From UBA6627 sp965248675 (lineage in GTDB: Bacteria; Chloroflexota; Dehalococcoidia; UBA2979): a DNA stretch of 64,000 nucleotides. The position numbers were made by a program, and so were the translations under genes. The stretch is taken from positions 682,001 through 746,000 of the forward strand of contig CBDFJZ010000008.1 in the NCBI GenBank assembly GCA_965248675.1, read 5' to 3'. Positions within the stretch are counted from its first letter, which is position 1; the number at the start of each line of letters is the position of its first letter. The notes beneath the pieces were generated by a model. The model ran no database searches. It had not been told where the DNA came from and was given only the letters and a program-made list of their open reading frames with translations. Below, in pieces: positions 16,312-26,585 of this stretch.

Positions 16312-18473
16312 TTCTCGACGAGGCGGGACGTGCGGCACTCCGTGAAGAGATCGACCCGCTGCTCGGCTGGGACGCGGTTGATGACCAGGTGCGCAGTCAG
16401 ATCGAAACGATATTTCGGTCAACGTCGGACGAGCGCGTACCCGGGGCGATCGTCCCTGTCGTTCGCGAGGATCGCGTCTGGTTCTGCGCGCTGGCCGACG
16501 ACGCGAGCGAGTGGCGGAAGCTCGCGCCGCTCATTATGGCCGCGGTGGGAATGACGCTGACGAGCTTCGATGGCCGCCCAGCCGAAGCGCCGGCGCCCGG
16601 ACAGAGCGAACCGTTCACGTCGCGCGGACTCACCGTCACCTGGTTCAAAGGCATCCAGGATCCGAAGAAGCGCTGGGACCCGGTGAGCGCACTCCACCGC
16701 ATGGTGCGGATGTTGCAGACGGCGCCTGCCGGCGTGCGCGCGCTTCCGAAGAGCCCGGCGTTTCTGCTCAATCTGTTTGACCTCGCGATTCAGGCTGGCG
16801 ACCGGGATGGGTCGCAAGCGGCCCTGCTCGAGTTGGAACGCAGCCGCGCCGTCGACGCGATCAACCTCCACTTCCTAAGGGTTCGTTGGCACCAGGCCTT
16901 CCTCCAGTGGAGCGAACTGCGCGAAGAGCGTTGGTTCGGGGATGTCGCGCGCGCCCGCCGGCCACACGAAGTGACCAACCAGTTGATCCGCGCGCTTTTC
17001 GAGGTCGACCTCGGCGGAGATCCCGCACCGGAGGAGCCGAGCGCCTTCCTCGACCGGTTCCGCGTCACCGTCACGCCCGAAGCAGGGAACCTGTTCGAGG
17101 TGCTGACCTCCGAGCGATTGCCGGCGGTGTCAGCCATGTACCTGCTCGACGCGCTCGAGCGCGACGATCTCGAACGGATCGACCGGCTCCGGTCGGAGGA
17201 CCACGCCTCGTGGGACGAGGCTGAGCGGGTACGGTTCGACGAACTGCTGGGAATCGCCCCAACCGAGGAACCAGCGGCTCCGCCTCCGCTCGACCTCGAG
17301 GCTCAACTCGGGCGCTACCTCGAGAGCGACGATTCGATCAGCGAGGATCAGCGGGCCGCGCTCATGGAACTGCAGGCGAGCGGTGAGCCGCTCACGCTCG
17401 CCTCGCTGCTCAGCGCGCTCACGGTGACGCCGGCGTCAACGGCGGTTGCCCCGAGCGCACCGCTTCGGGAAGAGCCACCCGTTGAGCCCGAGTCAGCTGA
17501 GCCGCCAGCGCCTGCGGATTGGTTCGAGTGGTTCTCGCTACCGGGCGACACCGGCTTTCGCACGACACGCGACCATGCGGAGCGAATCGCGGCTACCACT
17601 TCCGTCGACGAGCAACTGCCAGACGGGCGCCGGCGAGACCTCTTCATCAGCTCGTTCCAGGAGTTGGTGAGCACCGACTCCCCGCGGGGCGCCCTCGCGC
17701 TGCCCCATATCGCATCGTGGCTACAGGCGGATCCGGACTGGCCACAGGTCGAGTTGGCGGTTGTCTACGAGGAGTTGATGACGGCGTTCCTCGTATCTGA
17801 TACGCGGTCCGTCGAGTCGTTGGGGTCGATGCTGACCGTGCTCGATGGCTGGCTGGCCGTCGGACCGCACTCCGCAGCCTACGTCGACCTCCTCGGAGCG
17901 ATGCAAGATGAGCTCGAGGCGTTCGTCTCTGAGTACGCGCTCGACGTCCTGATCGACCTCGCCGAGTTGCTGGTGAGCCATCCTTGCCCGGACGCGAACG
18001 CACGCGTTGGCCTCTGGTCGGACCTCGTGGGCCGACTTGGTGCACTTCAGTCGCGCATGACGTTGTCGCAGGTCGTGGTGTTGAACAGCCTCGGCGACGT
18101 GATCGGTGTGCCCGTCGAATTCGCTCGACCGTCTGAAGACGAGTCCAGTGCAGGGGCATCGGGTGCCCGTTGGGCGGGCCTCGTCGGTCTCTACACGCTC
18201 CGAGACGATGTTGCCATTCGAGTGAGGGAGGCGTTGTCGGAACTGCTGCCCGAGGCGGACTTGCAGCACAACAACGACCTCGTTGCCACCGAGGCGCTAA
18301 CCGGCCTCGCCGCTCGCGCTGACGTGATGGCAGTTGACGCTTCGGCCGCGAAGCATGCGGCGACGGACGGGATCAAGTCCGCGCTGGGCGGACGCCCGCC
18401 GCTGTGGGTGAAGGGTGGGGCGTCGAGCATGGTCAGTGCCATCGTTGACAGAGTCGCGCGCAGGACCGGTTGA
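16308..18473 (+). CDS. large DpdD-like protein, partner of the PLD-fold protein
   Basis: This 721-residue soluble protein starts at GTG 16308, overlapping the PLD gene stop (GTGA); a TTG at 16293 is an alternative. No catalytic motif is evident. The N-terminal part has VWFCALADDASEWRKLAPLI and GMTLTSFDG, followed by a helical repeat-like region (SALHRMVRMLQTAP, FDLAIQAGDRDGSQAALLEL, NLHFLRVRWHQAF) around residues 125-215. That order resembles DpdD of Dpd modification-restriction islands. A Pro/Glu/Ala-rich linker spans about 370-405. The coupling to a PLD protein supports one complex. The modification enzyme (DpdA) and helicases are not in the window, so this is a partial or distinct system. 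Confidence 0.55.
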   Translation: MILDEAGRAALREEIDPLLGWDAVDDQVRSQIETIFRSTSDERVPGAIVPVVREDRVWFCALADDASEWRKLAPLIMAAVGMTLTSFDGRPAEAPAPGQSEPFTSRGLTVTWFKGIQDPKKRWDPVSALHRMVRMLQTAPAGVRALPKSPAFLLNLFDLAIQAGDRDGSQAALLELERSRAVDAINLHFLRVRWHQAFLQWSELREERWFGDVARARRPHEVTNQLIRALFEVDLGGDPAPEEPSAFLDRFRVTVTPEAGNLFEVLTSERLPAVSAMYLLDALERDDLERIDRLRSEDHASWDEAERVRFDELLGIAPTEEPAAPPPLDLEAQLGRYLESDDSISEDQRAALMELQASGEPLTLASLLSALTVTPASTAVAPSAPLREEPPVEPESAEPPAPADWFEWFSLPGDTGFRTTRDHAERIAATTSVDEQLPDGRRRDLFISSFQELVSTDSPRGALALPHIASWLQADPDWPQVELAVVYEELMTAFLVSDTRSVESLGSMLTVLDGWLAVGPHSAAYVDLLGAMQDELEAFVSEYALDVLIDLAELLVSHPCPDANARVGLWSDLVGRLGALQSRMTLSQVVVLNSLGDVIGVPVEFARPSEDESSAGASGARWAGLVGLYTLRDDVAIRVREALSELLPEADLQHNNDLVATEALTGLAARADVMAVDASAAKHAATDGIKSALGGRPPLWVKGGASSMVSAIVDRVARRTG

Positions 18474-19180
18474 CTTCGTTGCGGAGCAGAAGGAGCCTGC
18501 CCCGCTTTTCCGGACACCTAGACTGAGGCGACGTGGTCGCCCAGAGAGGAGTCCCCTCCGCCAGGTCGGCGACCATTGCTCCAGGCGTCGCGGGACTGCG
18601 ATGATCCGCGCCAGTGCGTCGGCAACCTTGAGATCCCCAACAGGGCCTCGGCGGCGCTCCATTCGTCTGCAGGAGGTGTGGGCGCCAAAATGTCATGCGC
18701 GCCGTTAGGCGGCATCCATGTAGCGGTCCGGACCGTCGCGAGCACGGCCAGTGTGGTCGGCGTGGCGGTTAAGCCGAGTGCCGCGTTGCGTCTCGCTGGG
18801 CTCGTGCACGCTGGCCGGAACTGCCGACCTCCCTCCAGCCCCGACGGTGGCTCGCCTGCGAGAGCGACCACTCGCGTGAACATGCTCGGACCCCCGCCGA
18901 TGTCCGCAGCCGCGGCGCGAATCTTACCCGGATAGGGTTTTAGCGCCCTACGGGTGGTGCTGTCTCTAGCTGCACGGACCACGGATGTGTGAGACACGGC
19001 GGACAGGCGGGAGGCCACCGAGCGAGCCACGGGGTCTGCGTCGGTTGTACCACCGGGCCCAGCCAGCGAGGGCACGGGAGCGGTGCATGCTCGCTGGGTA
19101 AGCAAAGCCACATGCCCAGCGGCGACGGCGTCAGCGTGGGAGGAAGACTTCTAGGCGGAAAGGGATCCCGCCGTCTTTCC
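18474..19180. other. gene-free stretch with a possible IS relic
   Basis: No reading frame here looks like a real protein. Around 18675-18710 the sequence GTGGGCGCCAAAATGTCATG resembles, with several differences, the end of the IS family found at 9784 and 45565. On the minus strand the frame ending there would close with YMDAA and a stop, in the same position as the YRWAA end of those transposases. This may be the end of a related but different decayed element. The right part, up to the dnaN stop, contains only weak hairpins. Confidence 0.35.
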
Positions 19181-20311
19181 TCACCACTGTACAAACATCG
19201 GCATCACGACGTGCACGAACGCGTCGTCGCCGACGGGGCGGAGCACGCCGGGGCTCGAGGGCGATGAGGTCTCGATAATCGCGCGGTCGGAGTCGATGAC
19301 GCCCAGCACGTCCATCAGGTAGCGGCCGTTAAAGGCGATCTTCGCCTCGTCGCCATCGACGATCGCGTCGATCTCACCCTCGTTGTCGCCGACTTCCTCG
19401 GCGCGCGCGTTGATCTGGAGGCGGCCCGGGCCATTCTCCGCCGGTGTGCCGATCAGCCGCACGATCCCCGACCCGTCGCGCGCGAAGATGGAGGCGATGC
19501 GCGTTTCCCGGGTCAGCTCGCTGACCGAGACCTCGGTGCGGGTGCCCGTCTCCTTCGGGATCAGCTGGTCGTAGTTGGGGAATGTGCCCTGGATGAGCTG
19601 GGCGACGAGCTTGGCGTGGCCGAGGTCGAACTGGACCTGGGTACCGGCGGAGTTGAAGGTTAACGTGACGGATCCTTCAACGTCCGACAGCAGGCGGCCG
19701 AGCTCACCGAGGGCGCGCGCGGGGACGATCACCGCGCGCTCGTCCGCTTCCTCGTCGAGCGCCATGGTGTGGACCGAGAGGCGGAAGCCGTCGGCGGCGG
19801 CGAGGCGCACCTCGTTGCCACCGATCGCGAAGTGGACGCCGGTCAGGACCGGGCGCGAGTCGTCGGTGGCGGCGGAGAAGACCGTCTGGTTGACGGCCTT
19901 GCGCAGGCGGGCGGCGTCGACCTCGACGCTCGCGGCGTCGTCAACCGGCGGGATCGGCGGGAAGTCGTCGGGATCGAGGCCACCGATCGAAGCCGTATTC
20001 CGCGCGCAGCTCAGGCTGACCTGGCGCGAGCGCTCGGCAAGCGTCATCTTGATCGGCTCGTGCGGCAGCGTGGCGACGAAGTCGGAGAGCAAACGTGAGG
20101 GCATGGTGATCGAGCCCGGCTCGTCCACCGACGCGGGAATGCTGTAGGTAATGGCGATCGTCTCGGCGTCGGTCGCCGAGAGGAGGATCGAGTCTTCGAG
20201 GGCCTCGAAGAGCACGTGCTGGGTGATCGGCAGCGTTGTGCGCGCGGGGATCGCGCGCGCGACGGCCGAGAGACCGCGGTGCAGGTCTTCCTGTTCGCAA
20301 GAAAGGCGCAT
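19181..20311 (-). CDS. dnaN: DNA polymerase III beta subunit (sliding clamp)
   Basis: This 376-residue protein is the ring-forming processivity clamp of the replicative polymerase. The three clamp domains can be followed: domain 1 from MRLSCEQEDLHRGLSAVARA, domain 2 around VDAARLRKAVNQTVFSAATDDSRPVLTG (about 130-160), and domain 3 from TEVSVSELTRETRIASIF (about 255). It ends with the clamp-type tail VMPMFVQW; most clamps end M(P)xR(L/M), so the tail is slightly unusual. The length is normal. dnaA and recF are not adjacent, so dnaN has been moved away from the usual origin cluster, as occurs in several phyla. Confidence 0.95.
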   Translation of the reverse strand: MRLSCEQEDLHRGLSAVARAIPARTTLPITQHVLFEALEDSILLSATDAETIAITYSIPASVDEPGSITMPSRLLSDFVATLPHEPIKMTLAERSRQVSLSCARNTASIGGLDPDDFPPIPPVDDAASVEVDAARLRKAVNQTVFSAATDDSRPVLTGVHFAIGGNEVRLAAADGFRLSVHTMALDEEADERAVIVPARALGELGRLLSDVEGSVTLTFNSAGTQVQFDLGHAKLVAQLIQGTFPNYDQLIPKETGTRTEVSVSELTRETRIASIFARDGSGIVRLIGTPAENGPGRLQINARAEEVGDNEGEIDAIVDGDEAKIAFNGRYLMDVLGVIDSDRAIIETSSPSSPGVLRPVGDDAFVHVVMPMFVQW

Positions 20312-20385
20312 GAGGCGTTTGTCTAGGCTGACTCGTCGATCAAGAGATCGAACAAATGCTTACTCGGATTCTCATTTACCTAACC

Positions 20386-20414
20386 AGTATAAGCATGCGG
20401 AAGCGACGCAGCAA
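20386..20414 (-). promoter_or_regulatory. putative dnaN promoter
   Basis: On the minus strand a TATACT (20391-20386) is preceded after 17 bases by TTGCTG (20414-20409). The site lies in the 122-base gap between the HAD gene and dnaN, a locally AT-richer stretch. The -35 match is only partial. Confidence 0.4.
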
Positions 20415-20433
20415 CGATGGGCTAATCGGCGGA

Positions 20434-21288
20434 TCAGGCGCCCGCGCCGCTGCGATACGCGTCGAGGATGCCGAGCAGCGAGTCCACGGTCAGATCGGGT
20501 GCGGGCAGGCGGTTCATCATGTCCGCGCCGACGTCATCGGAGCCCGCGACGGCCGGCCCCTCGTTCACGGGCTGCGCTTCCCGCGGGCGGCGCACCCAGA
20601 CGGTGCGCAGCCCAGCGTTGTGGGCGCCACCCACGTCGGCGATCGGCGAGTCGCCGACGTAGAGCGTCTCGTTCGGGGCGGTTCCGAGGCGTTCGCAGGC
20701 CGCGAGGAAGACGGCGCGGTGCGGTTTGTACGCGCGGAGCGACTCCGACGTCTGGATCACGGAAAAGCGCAATCGCGCCCGGGAGAGCGCCCGTTGCAGG
20801 AAGTCCTCGTCGGCATTCGAGAGCAACCCAAGCGCGAGACCGCGGGCATCGAGTTGCTCGACCGAGTCGTGGGCGTCCTCGAATGGTTCGGCTTCGCCGA
20901 GCTGATCGCGCAGCCAGTCGGCGGCGCGATCCGGATCGCCCTCGAGGCCGTGCTGTGCGAGGGCGGACGCGAACTGCCGGCGCCAGATCTCCCACTGCGA
21001 GTGCCACGCGGGCAGCGGGCCGTTGAGCGAGTGGTCGCGATAGGGCTGAGCGCGACTCGGCGAGCGATCGCCCCAGACGCCGGATGGCGAGTACGCCTCG
21101 ACCCAGCTCTGGTGGAACGCCTCGAAATCGGTCTCGATGCCCTGGTCCGCGAGGATCGCGGCGGTCGCTGCTCGGAAATGCGGGGTGCCGTAGTCGAACA
21201 GCGTCCCGTAGGCGTCGAAGAGCACACCACGAACCGAGGGCAGATCGAACGGGGGTCGGGAGTCGGGTGGGACGGCCGCTTCGGTCAT
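20434..21288 (-). CDS. HAD-superfamily hydrolase
   Basis: This 284-residue protein is a haloacid-dehalogenase-type phosphohydrolase. Motif I is FDAYGTLFD (about residues 24-32), with the nucleophile Asp and acid Asp. Motif II is LLSNAD, motif III is the Lys in RAYKPHRAVF, and motif IV is GDSPIADV. A helical cap domain lies between motifs I and II. The family contains phosphatases and 2-haloacid dehalogenases; DAYGTLFD is common to both, and the substrate is not evident. It is transcribed towards dnaN and follows the MerR-type gene by 34 bases, so the two may share a transcript. Confidence 0.88.
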   Translation of the reverse strand: MTEAAVPPDSRPPFDLPSVRGVLFDAYGTLFDYGTPHFRAATAAILADQGIETDFEAFHQSWVEAYSPSGVWGDRSPSRAQPYRDHSLNGPLPAWHSQWEIWRRQFASALAQHGLEGDPDRAADWLRDQLGEAEPFEDAHDSVEQLDARGLALGLLSNADEDFLQRALSRARLRFSVIQTSESLRAYKPHRAVFLAACERLGTAPNETLYVGDSPIADVGGAHNAGLRTVWVRRPREAQPVNEGPAVAGSDDVGADMMNRLPAPDLTVDSLLGILDAYRSGAGA

Positions 21289-21322
21289 CGCGCACCGACT
21301 CTACCGGCTGAGCGGGTGAGGA

Positions 21323-21946
21323 TCAGCTCGGGTCGTAGGCGGCGGACACGCCGACGAGCACGCGATCAGCGAGACTCGCGATCTCTTCGCGCGCGCGTGA
21401 CACGTCCTCGTCAGACAGCTGGTGGCGCGCGGAGAGCTGCTTCGCGGTCTCGTCCAGCGAGCGGCGGAAGAAGACGACCGCCTGCATCGCCTGACCGAGG
21501 GCGACCCCACGGGCGTGGAGCTCGTCGCCGTAGCTCGCGCCGATCGCGTCGACCTCGGCGTCCAGTTGCTCGCGGTCGCCGCGGCCGGAGAGATAGGCGT
21601 CGACGATCTCAACGAGGCGGCGGCCGAGTGGCCGCAGCGCCTCGCGTTCGTCGGCGCCGAGGTCGGCATACCAGGGCGCCACAGTCGAGCCGCCGGTGAG
21701 CTGGCGGCGAATGCGCGAGACCGCCGCGTTCCCGATCTCGCCCGAATTAAGCGAGCCGTTCGTGATCGCGATCAGGTCCGCCTCCGCGAAGCGGCGGTGG
21801 CCACCCGGCGTGCGGTAGCAGCGGATCTTGTCGGCATCGCCCCAGCGGCGGACCGTCGATTCGTTCACGCCGAGGATCTCGCACGCCCGCGCCAGGCTGA
21901 CCCAGCGGGTTTCCTCTGAGCTGACGGCTTCGTTTGGCTGGGACAC
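21323..21946 (-). CDS. MerR-type helix-turn-helix regulator
   Basis: This 207-residue protein has an N-terminal DNA-binding domain of the MerR/excisionase type at about residues 13-62: WVSLARACEILGVNESTVRRW, then YRTPGGHRRFAEADL. The C-terminal 130 residues are helical and do not show a MerR metal-binding loop; the pattern LGRRLVEIVDAYLSG with QAVVFFRRSLDET recalls the RsbR/RsbT-like sensory domains linked to this HTH in Chloroflexota, but that is uncertain. A ligand or stress input is inferred. Confidence 0.8.
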   Translation of the reverse strand: MSQPNEAVSSEETRWVSLARACEILGVNESTVRRWGDADKIRCYRTPGGHRRFAEADLIAITNGSLNSGEIGNAAVSRIRRQLTGGSTVAPWYADLGADEREALRPLGRRLVEIVDAYLSGRGDREQLDAEVDAIGASYGDELHARGVALGQAMQAVVFFRRSLDETAKQLSARHQLSDEDVSRAREEIASLADRVLVGVSAAYDPS

Positions 21947-22044
21947 GGTCGACTCCGGCTTTCCGAGGAGTATCAGCGGCGATCTGAATCTACCAAATCG
22001 AGGCGTGCATTCCTCGTTTTAGTCAGGTTCGTAACTGTGCTCGA

Positions 22045-23346
22045 TCACAGGCCCCGCGTGACCGCGCTGTCGCCGAAGCGGTCGCGTAGCGCGTCGAGCG
22101 TCTCGTCGATCCGGTCCTCGAGGAGTTCGCCGCCGATCGCCCGTCCCGGCGGCGCCCGCAAGTCGTCGAGGCCGAGCTGCATCTCGTCCTCGACGAGGTT
22201 TGTCGCGCCGAGACCGATCAGGCGCACCGAGCGCGTCAGCTCACCGCGCCCCTGCTCGCCCCCAATCGGCAGCGCGCCGGCGGAACGAAGGGCGTCGTCC
22301 AGCATCGACTCGCCGGCCTCGATGAGCGCGGCGGTCGACTGGACCGGGCGGTCGAGCGTGCGGCTGCGGGTAAGCGTCTCGAAGTTGTTCCAGCGCAGCT
22401 TGAGCGTCACGGTCCGCGCGCGCTTGTCCCTGCGCCGGAGATCGGCACCGACCCGTTGAGCGTGGCGCGCCAGCGTACGCCGCAGCTTCCGCGGATCGAC
22501 GACGTCCTCGCCGAAGGTGTTCTCACGCGAAATCGACCGATTGGGGCGGGCACCGGCCCGCACAGGCGTGGCGTCGCGGCCATTCGCGTGATCGTGGAGG
22601 ACCTCGCCGGCACGTCCGAAGCGGCTTTCGAGCCAGCGGCGGTCCAGCGCCGCCGCGTCGCCAATCGTCGCGACGCCGGCCGCCTGCAACGACTCGCCGA
22701 GCTTCGGGCCGACCATCGGCAGCTCGCGGATCGCGAACGGTGCGAGGAACGCGGCGTCGCCCCCGACCGGCACCTCGATCAGTCCGTCCGGCTTCGCGCG
22801 GTCAGAGCCGACCTTCGCGGTCGTTCGCGAGCCGGCGATGCAAACCGAGACGGCGATGCGCAACTCGGCGCGTACGCGCCGCCGCAGATCCTCGGCGATC
22901 GTCGCAGCCGCGGACGGCTGCCGATCCGAGCGCGCGCCGGCGGTGGCGGTGGCATCGGCCGGCAGCGTCGCGCCCGTGAAGTCGACGTAGGCCTCGTCGA
23001 TGCCGATCGACTCGACGATCGGCGAGACGTCGCGGAGCATCGCGTGGAAGAGCTTCGACACGCGCGAGTACTCTCGCCCGTCCACCGGCACCACGATCGC
23101 CTGTGGACAGAGCCGCAGCGCCTGCGACATCGGCTGCGCCGAGTGGCAGCCGAAGACGCGCGATTCGTAGGAGGCCGCCGCGACCACACCGCGCCCACCG
23201 CGGCCGCCGACGAGTACGGGCTTGCCGATCAACGAGGGGTCGCGCGCACGCTCCACGGCCACGAAGAACGTGTCGAGATCGAAGTGGGCGATCCGCCTCG
23301 GAAGGACCGGCGGTCGCGGCGCGGCGGCGGAGGCTGTATCGGGCAT
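22045..23346 (-). CDS. dinB: DNA polymerase IV (Y-family translesion polymerase)
   Basis: This 433-residue protein copies damaged DNA. The palm and fingers motifs are clear: HFDLDTFFVAVERARDP (catalytic Asp, about residues 20-36), VVAAASYESRVFGC, and GIDEAYVDFTGA with the paired catalytic acids (about 117-128). The helix-hairpin-helix thumb (PMVGPKLGESLQAAGVATIGDAA) and the little-finger region (RSISRENTFGEDV) follow. The length is slightly above the typical 350-420. No clamp-binding QxxLF tail is obvious at the C-terminus. It lies four kilobases from dnaN, its usual partner. Confidence 0.94.
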   Translation of the reverse strand: MPDTASAAAPRPPVLPRRIAHFDLDTFFVAVERARDPSLIGKPVLVGGRGGRGVVAAASYESRVFGCHSAQPMSQALRLCPQAIVVPVDGREYSRVSKLFHAMLRDVSPIVESIGIDEAYVDFTGATLPADATATAGARSDRQPSAAATIAEDLRRRVRAELRIAVSVCIAGSRTTAKVGSDRAKPDGLIEVPVGGDAAFLAPFAIRELPMVGPKLGESLQAAGVATIGDAAALDRRWLESRFGRAGEVLHDHANGRDATPVRAGARPNRSISRENTFGEDVVDPRKLRRTLARHAQRVGADLRRRDKRARTVTLKLRWNNFETLTRSRTLDRPVQSTAALIEAGESMLDDALRSAGALPIGGEQGRGELTRSVRLIGLGATNLVEDEMQLGLDDLRAPPGRAIGGELLEDRIDETLDALRDRFGDSAVTRGL

Positions 23347-23805
23347 TTCAACGCGCAGGCTAGAACCTTCGTTCTAGGGGGATCAAGACCGCGGGCCGCG
23401 ACGTGCGGCGGGAATCGCCTCGCAAGGCGTCGAGCCAGCGCGTCCGTGCTTTGGCAGTCCGGTTCCGAACCCTCCGCGCCTTCGGCGGTGTTTGCGAAAC
23501 AGGTGGATCCCACCCGCCTGGTTGGGGGCCCGATGGTTGCGGGTTCCCCTGGACCTTCGACATTCGACCGAGTGTGTGGTCGCGGCTAGCGCCTTCGGCG
23601 TTGTTTGCGGGGCTCAAGTAGATCTCGCCCGCCCACCCAAACGTCCGTGGGGGCTCCGAATCGGAGGATCGGCCTCCGGCCGAGGGCCCCCACACCCCCT
23701 CCGGGAGGGCGAGCCTCTCTTGTGAGGCCCGCGTTACGGAGCTGCTGCCGAACCTCGGCGCGGTCGAGCGCCTTCGCGTGCGGCTGAACTCGGCGAGAGG
23801 GCCGG
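23347..23805. other. intergenic stretch with a diverged direct repeat
   Basis: No gene is supported. Two related segments, about 23480-23540 and 23587-23645, share GCGCCTTCGGCG followed by TTGTTTGCG-type sequence (GTGTTTGCG / TTGTTTGCG), and each continues with a purine-purine-T-GATC-type box and a CCCGCC run. They are spaced about 107 bases. Their role is unknown. Confidence 0.45.
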
Positions 23806-24198
23806 CTAGTCGACGCGGGCGGGCGGGACGTCCTCGGGGACGCCGTTGCCGGCCTCGCGGGCGTCCGCCTCTTCCGAGTCGCGGGTGCGTGTCTTGACGC
23901 GCTCGAGGTGCTGGAGCTCCTCCTCGGTGAGTGCGGCGACCGCCTCTTCGGCGGTTTCGCCGCGCCGCATGCGGCGTGCGATCGCAACGCCGGCGAGGAT
24001 CACGAGCGACGAGGAGATTGCCGCCCCGCCGGCGATCACCTTGTGGCGACGGACCAGGTCCGGGAACCGATCGAGGGCCATGTGGGCGAGTCGAATCGAG
24101 TCGCGAGCGACCTGATCAATCGTCTCGCCGCCGCTTGCTTCCTTCACGTCGTCTGGTAGCCAATTCATCCTTGAGCCCCCGCTCCGACGGCGCTTCAT
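23806..24198 (-). CDS. hypothetical membrane protein at the end of the riboflavin operon
   Basis: This 130-residue protein overlaps the stop of ribH by 4 bases (ATGA), so it is translated from the riboflavin operon; that coupling favours the first Met at 24198 over the Met at residue 11. It has one transmembrane segment (VIAGGAAISSSLVILAGVAI, about 54-73) followed by a basic RRMRR and an acidic, helical C-terminal tail. I do not recognise the family. No riboflavin-related motif is visible. Confidence 0.7.
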   Translation of the reverse strand: MKRRRSGGSRMNWLPDDVKEASGGETIDQVARDSIRLAHMALDRFPDLVRRHKVIAGGAAISSSLVILAGVAIARRMRRGETAEEAVAALTEEELQHLERVKTRTRDSEEADAREAGNGVPEDVPPARVD

Positions 24199-24677
24199 GC
24201 ACCGCCGTTGGTCCGCAGCTTGCGGAACAAGTTCGCCATGTCGATTGCGGCGCGCATCGCGTCGCTGCCCATGTTCGTCTTCGCGCCGCCGGCGCGCGCT
24301 TCAGCCTGTTCTCTATTCTCGGCGGTGATCACTCCGAGGGTGACGGGCAGGTCGTACGCCCTCGCCACCTCCGCGATCCCGCGGGCGGATTCGCCCGCGA
24401 CGTAATCGAAGTGAGCCGTCTCCCCTCGGATCACGCAGCCGGCGCAGACGATGGCGTCGTAGCGGCCGGTCGCGGCAAGCTCCTCCGCCGCCATCGGCAG
24501 CTCGAACGCGCCGGGCACCCTGACCACGTCGAGCCCCCACTCGGGAACGCCGCACTCGGCGGCGGTCTCCAGCGCGCCCTCGAGAAGTCGCTCCGTGAGG
24601 TCTTGAGTAAAGCGCGAAACGATTACAGCGATGTGAAGTCCGGCGCCGGCGAGCCCGCCCTCGGTCGTGCGAACCAT
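24195..24677 (-). CDS. ribH: 6,7-dimethyl-8-ribityllumazine synthase
   Basis: This 160-residue enzyme condenses the ribulose-derived butanone phosphate with the pyrimidinedione, the penultimate step of riboflavin synthesis. Visible motifs are IAVIVSRFTQDLTERLLEGA at the N-terminus, the phosphate-binding VPGAFELP, the catalytic His region RGETAHFDYVAGE and the end TLGVITAENREQAEARAG. The length is normal. It follows ribBA by 3 bases and overlaps the next gene, in a tight operon. Confidence 0.95.
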   Translation of the reverse strand: MVRTTEGGLAGAGLHIAVIVSRFTQDLTERLLEGALETAAECGVPEWGLDVVRVPGAFELPMAAEELAATGRYDAIVCAGCVIRGETAHFDYVAGESARGIAEVARAYDLPVTLGVITAENREQAEARAGGAKTNMGSDAMRAAIDMANLFRKLRTNGGA

Positions 24678-24680
24678 TCG

Positions 24681-25958
<1,278 letters not shown>

Positions 25959-25985
25959 GACAGTCCCCCGCTTCTGCGTCGGCGC

Positions 25986-26576
25986 CTAGGTGGTCGCCGC
26001 GCGTGCTTCCAGCAACTGGTCCACGTACCGCGCGAAGATATCCGTTTCGAGGTTGATCTGGTCACCCGGCTCGCGCCGCGTCAAATTCGTGTGTTCCTGC
26101 GTGTACTGGACCAACGACACCGAGAATGATTCGTCGTCACGGTCCATGACCGTGAGCGAGACGCCGTCGACCGTAACCGGCCCCTTCATCACGATGAACT
26201 TGAGGAACTCCGGTTCAACGCGATAGCGCGCGATCAGCGCCTCGCCCTCGGGCGTCAGGCGGTCGAGCGTGCAGGTGGTCTCGACCACCCCGCGCACGAT
26301 GTGGCCCGACAGCCGCGTCGAGGCGTTGACGGAGCGTTCGAGGTTCACCACGTCGCCGGGCGCGAGCTCCTGGAGGTTCGCGCGCCGGTAGGTCTCGGTC
26401 ATCACGTCGAAGCGCAGCGCGTCATCGTCGATGGTGCGGACGGTGAGGTCGACGCCGTTGACCGCGATCGAATCTCCGAGCGCCGCGTCCGAGCGGACGA
26501 GGTCGCAGGCGATGACGAGCTCTCCGCCCTCGTGCGAGCGGACGGTTCCGACTTCCTCGATGATCCCAGTGAACAT
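25986..26576 (-). CDS. ribE: riboflavin synthase, alpha chain
   Basis: This 196-residue enzyme dismutates two lumazine molecules into riboflavin. It has two lumazine-binding barrels: the first starts MFTGIIEEVG and includes DSIAVNGVDLTV; the second includes LSGHIVRGVV and VTVDGVSLTV. In the first barrel the usual Cys of NGVCLTV is Asp. It lies 9 bases after ribD and before ribBA. The name ribE follows the common bacterial usage (ribC in Bacillus naming). Confidence 0.94.
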   Translation of the reverse strand: MFTGIIEEVGTVRSHEGGELVIACDLVRSDAALGDSIAVNGVDLTVRTIDDDALRFDVMTETYRRANLQELAPGDVVNLERSVNASTRLSGHIVRGVVETTCTLDRLTPEGEALIARYRVEPEFLKFIVMKGPVTVDGVSLTVMDRDDESFSVSLVQYTQEHTNLTRREPGDQINLETDIFARYVDQLLEARAATT

Positions 26577-26585
26577 GGCCCGATT

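Noticed and set aside
20356..21699. 447-codon + strand frame opposite the HAD and MerR-type genes
   Set aside because: Both minus-strand genes have clear motifs; the + frame is Arg-rich without domains.
22456..23589. 377-codon frame antisense to dinB
   Set aside because: Opposite a certain polymerase gene and without protein features.
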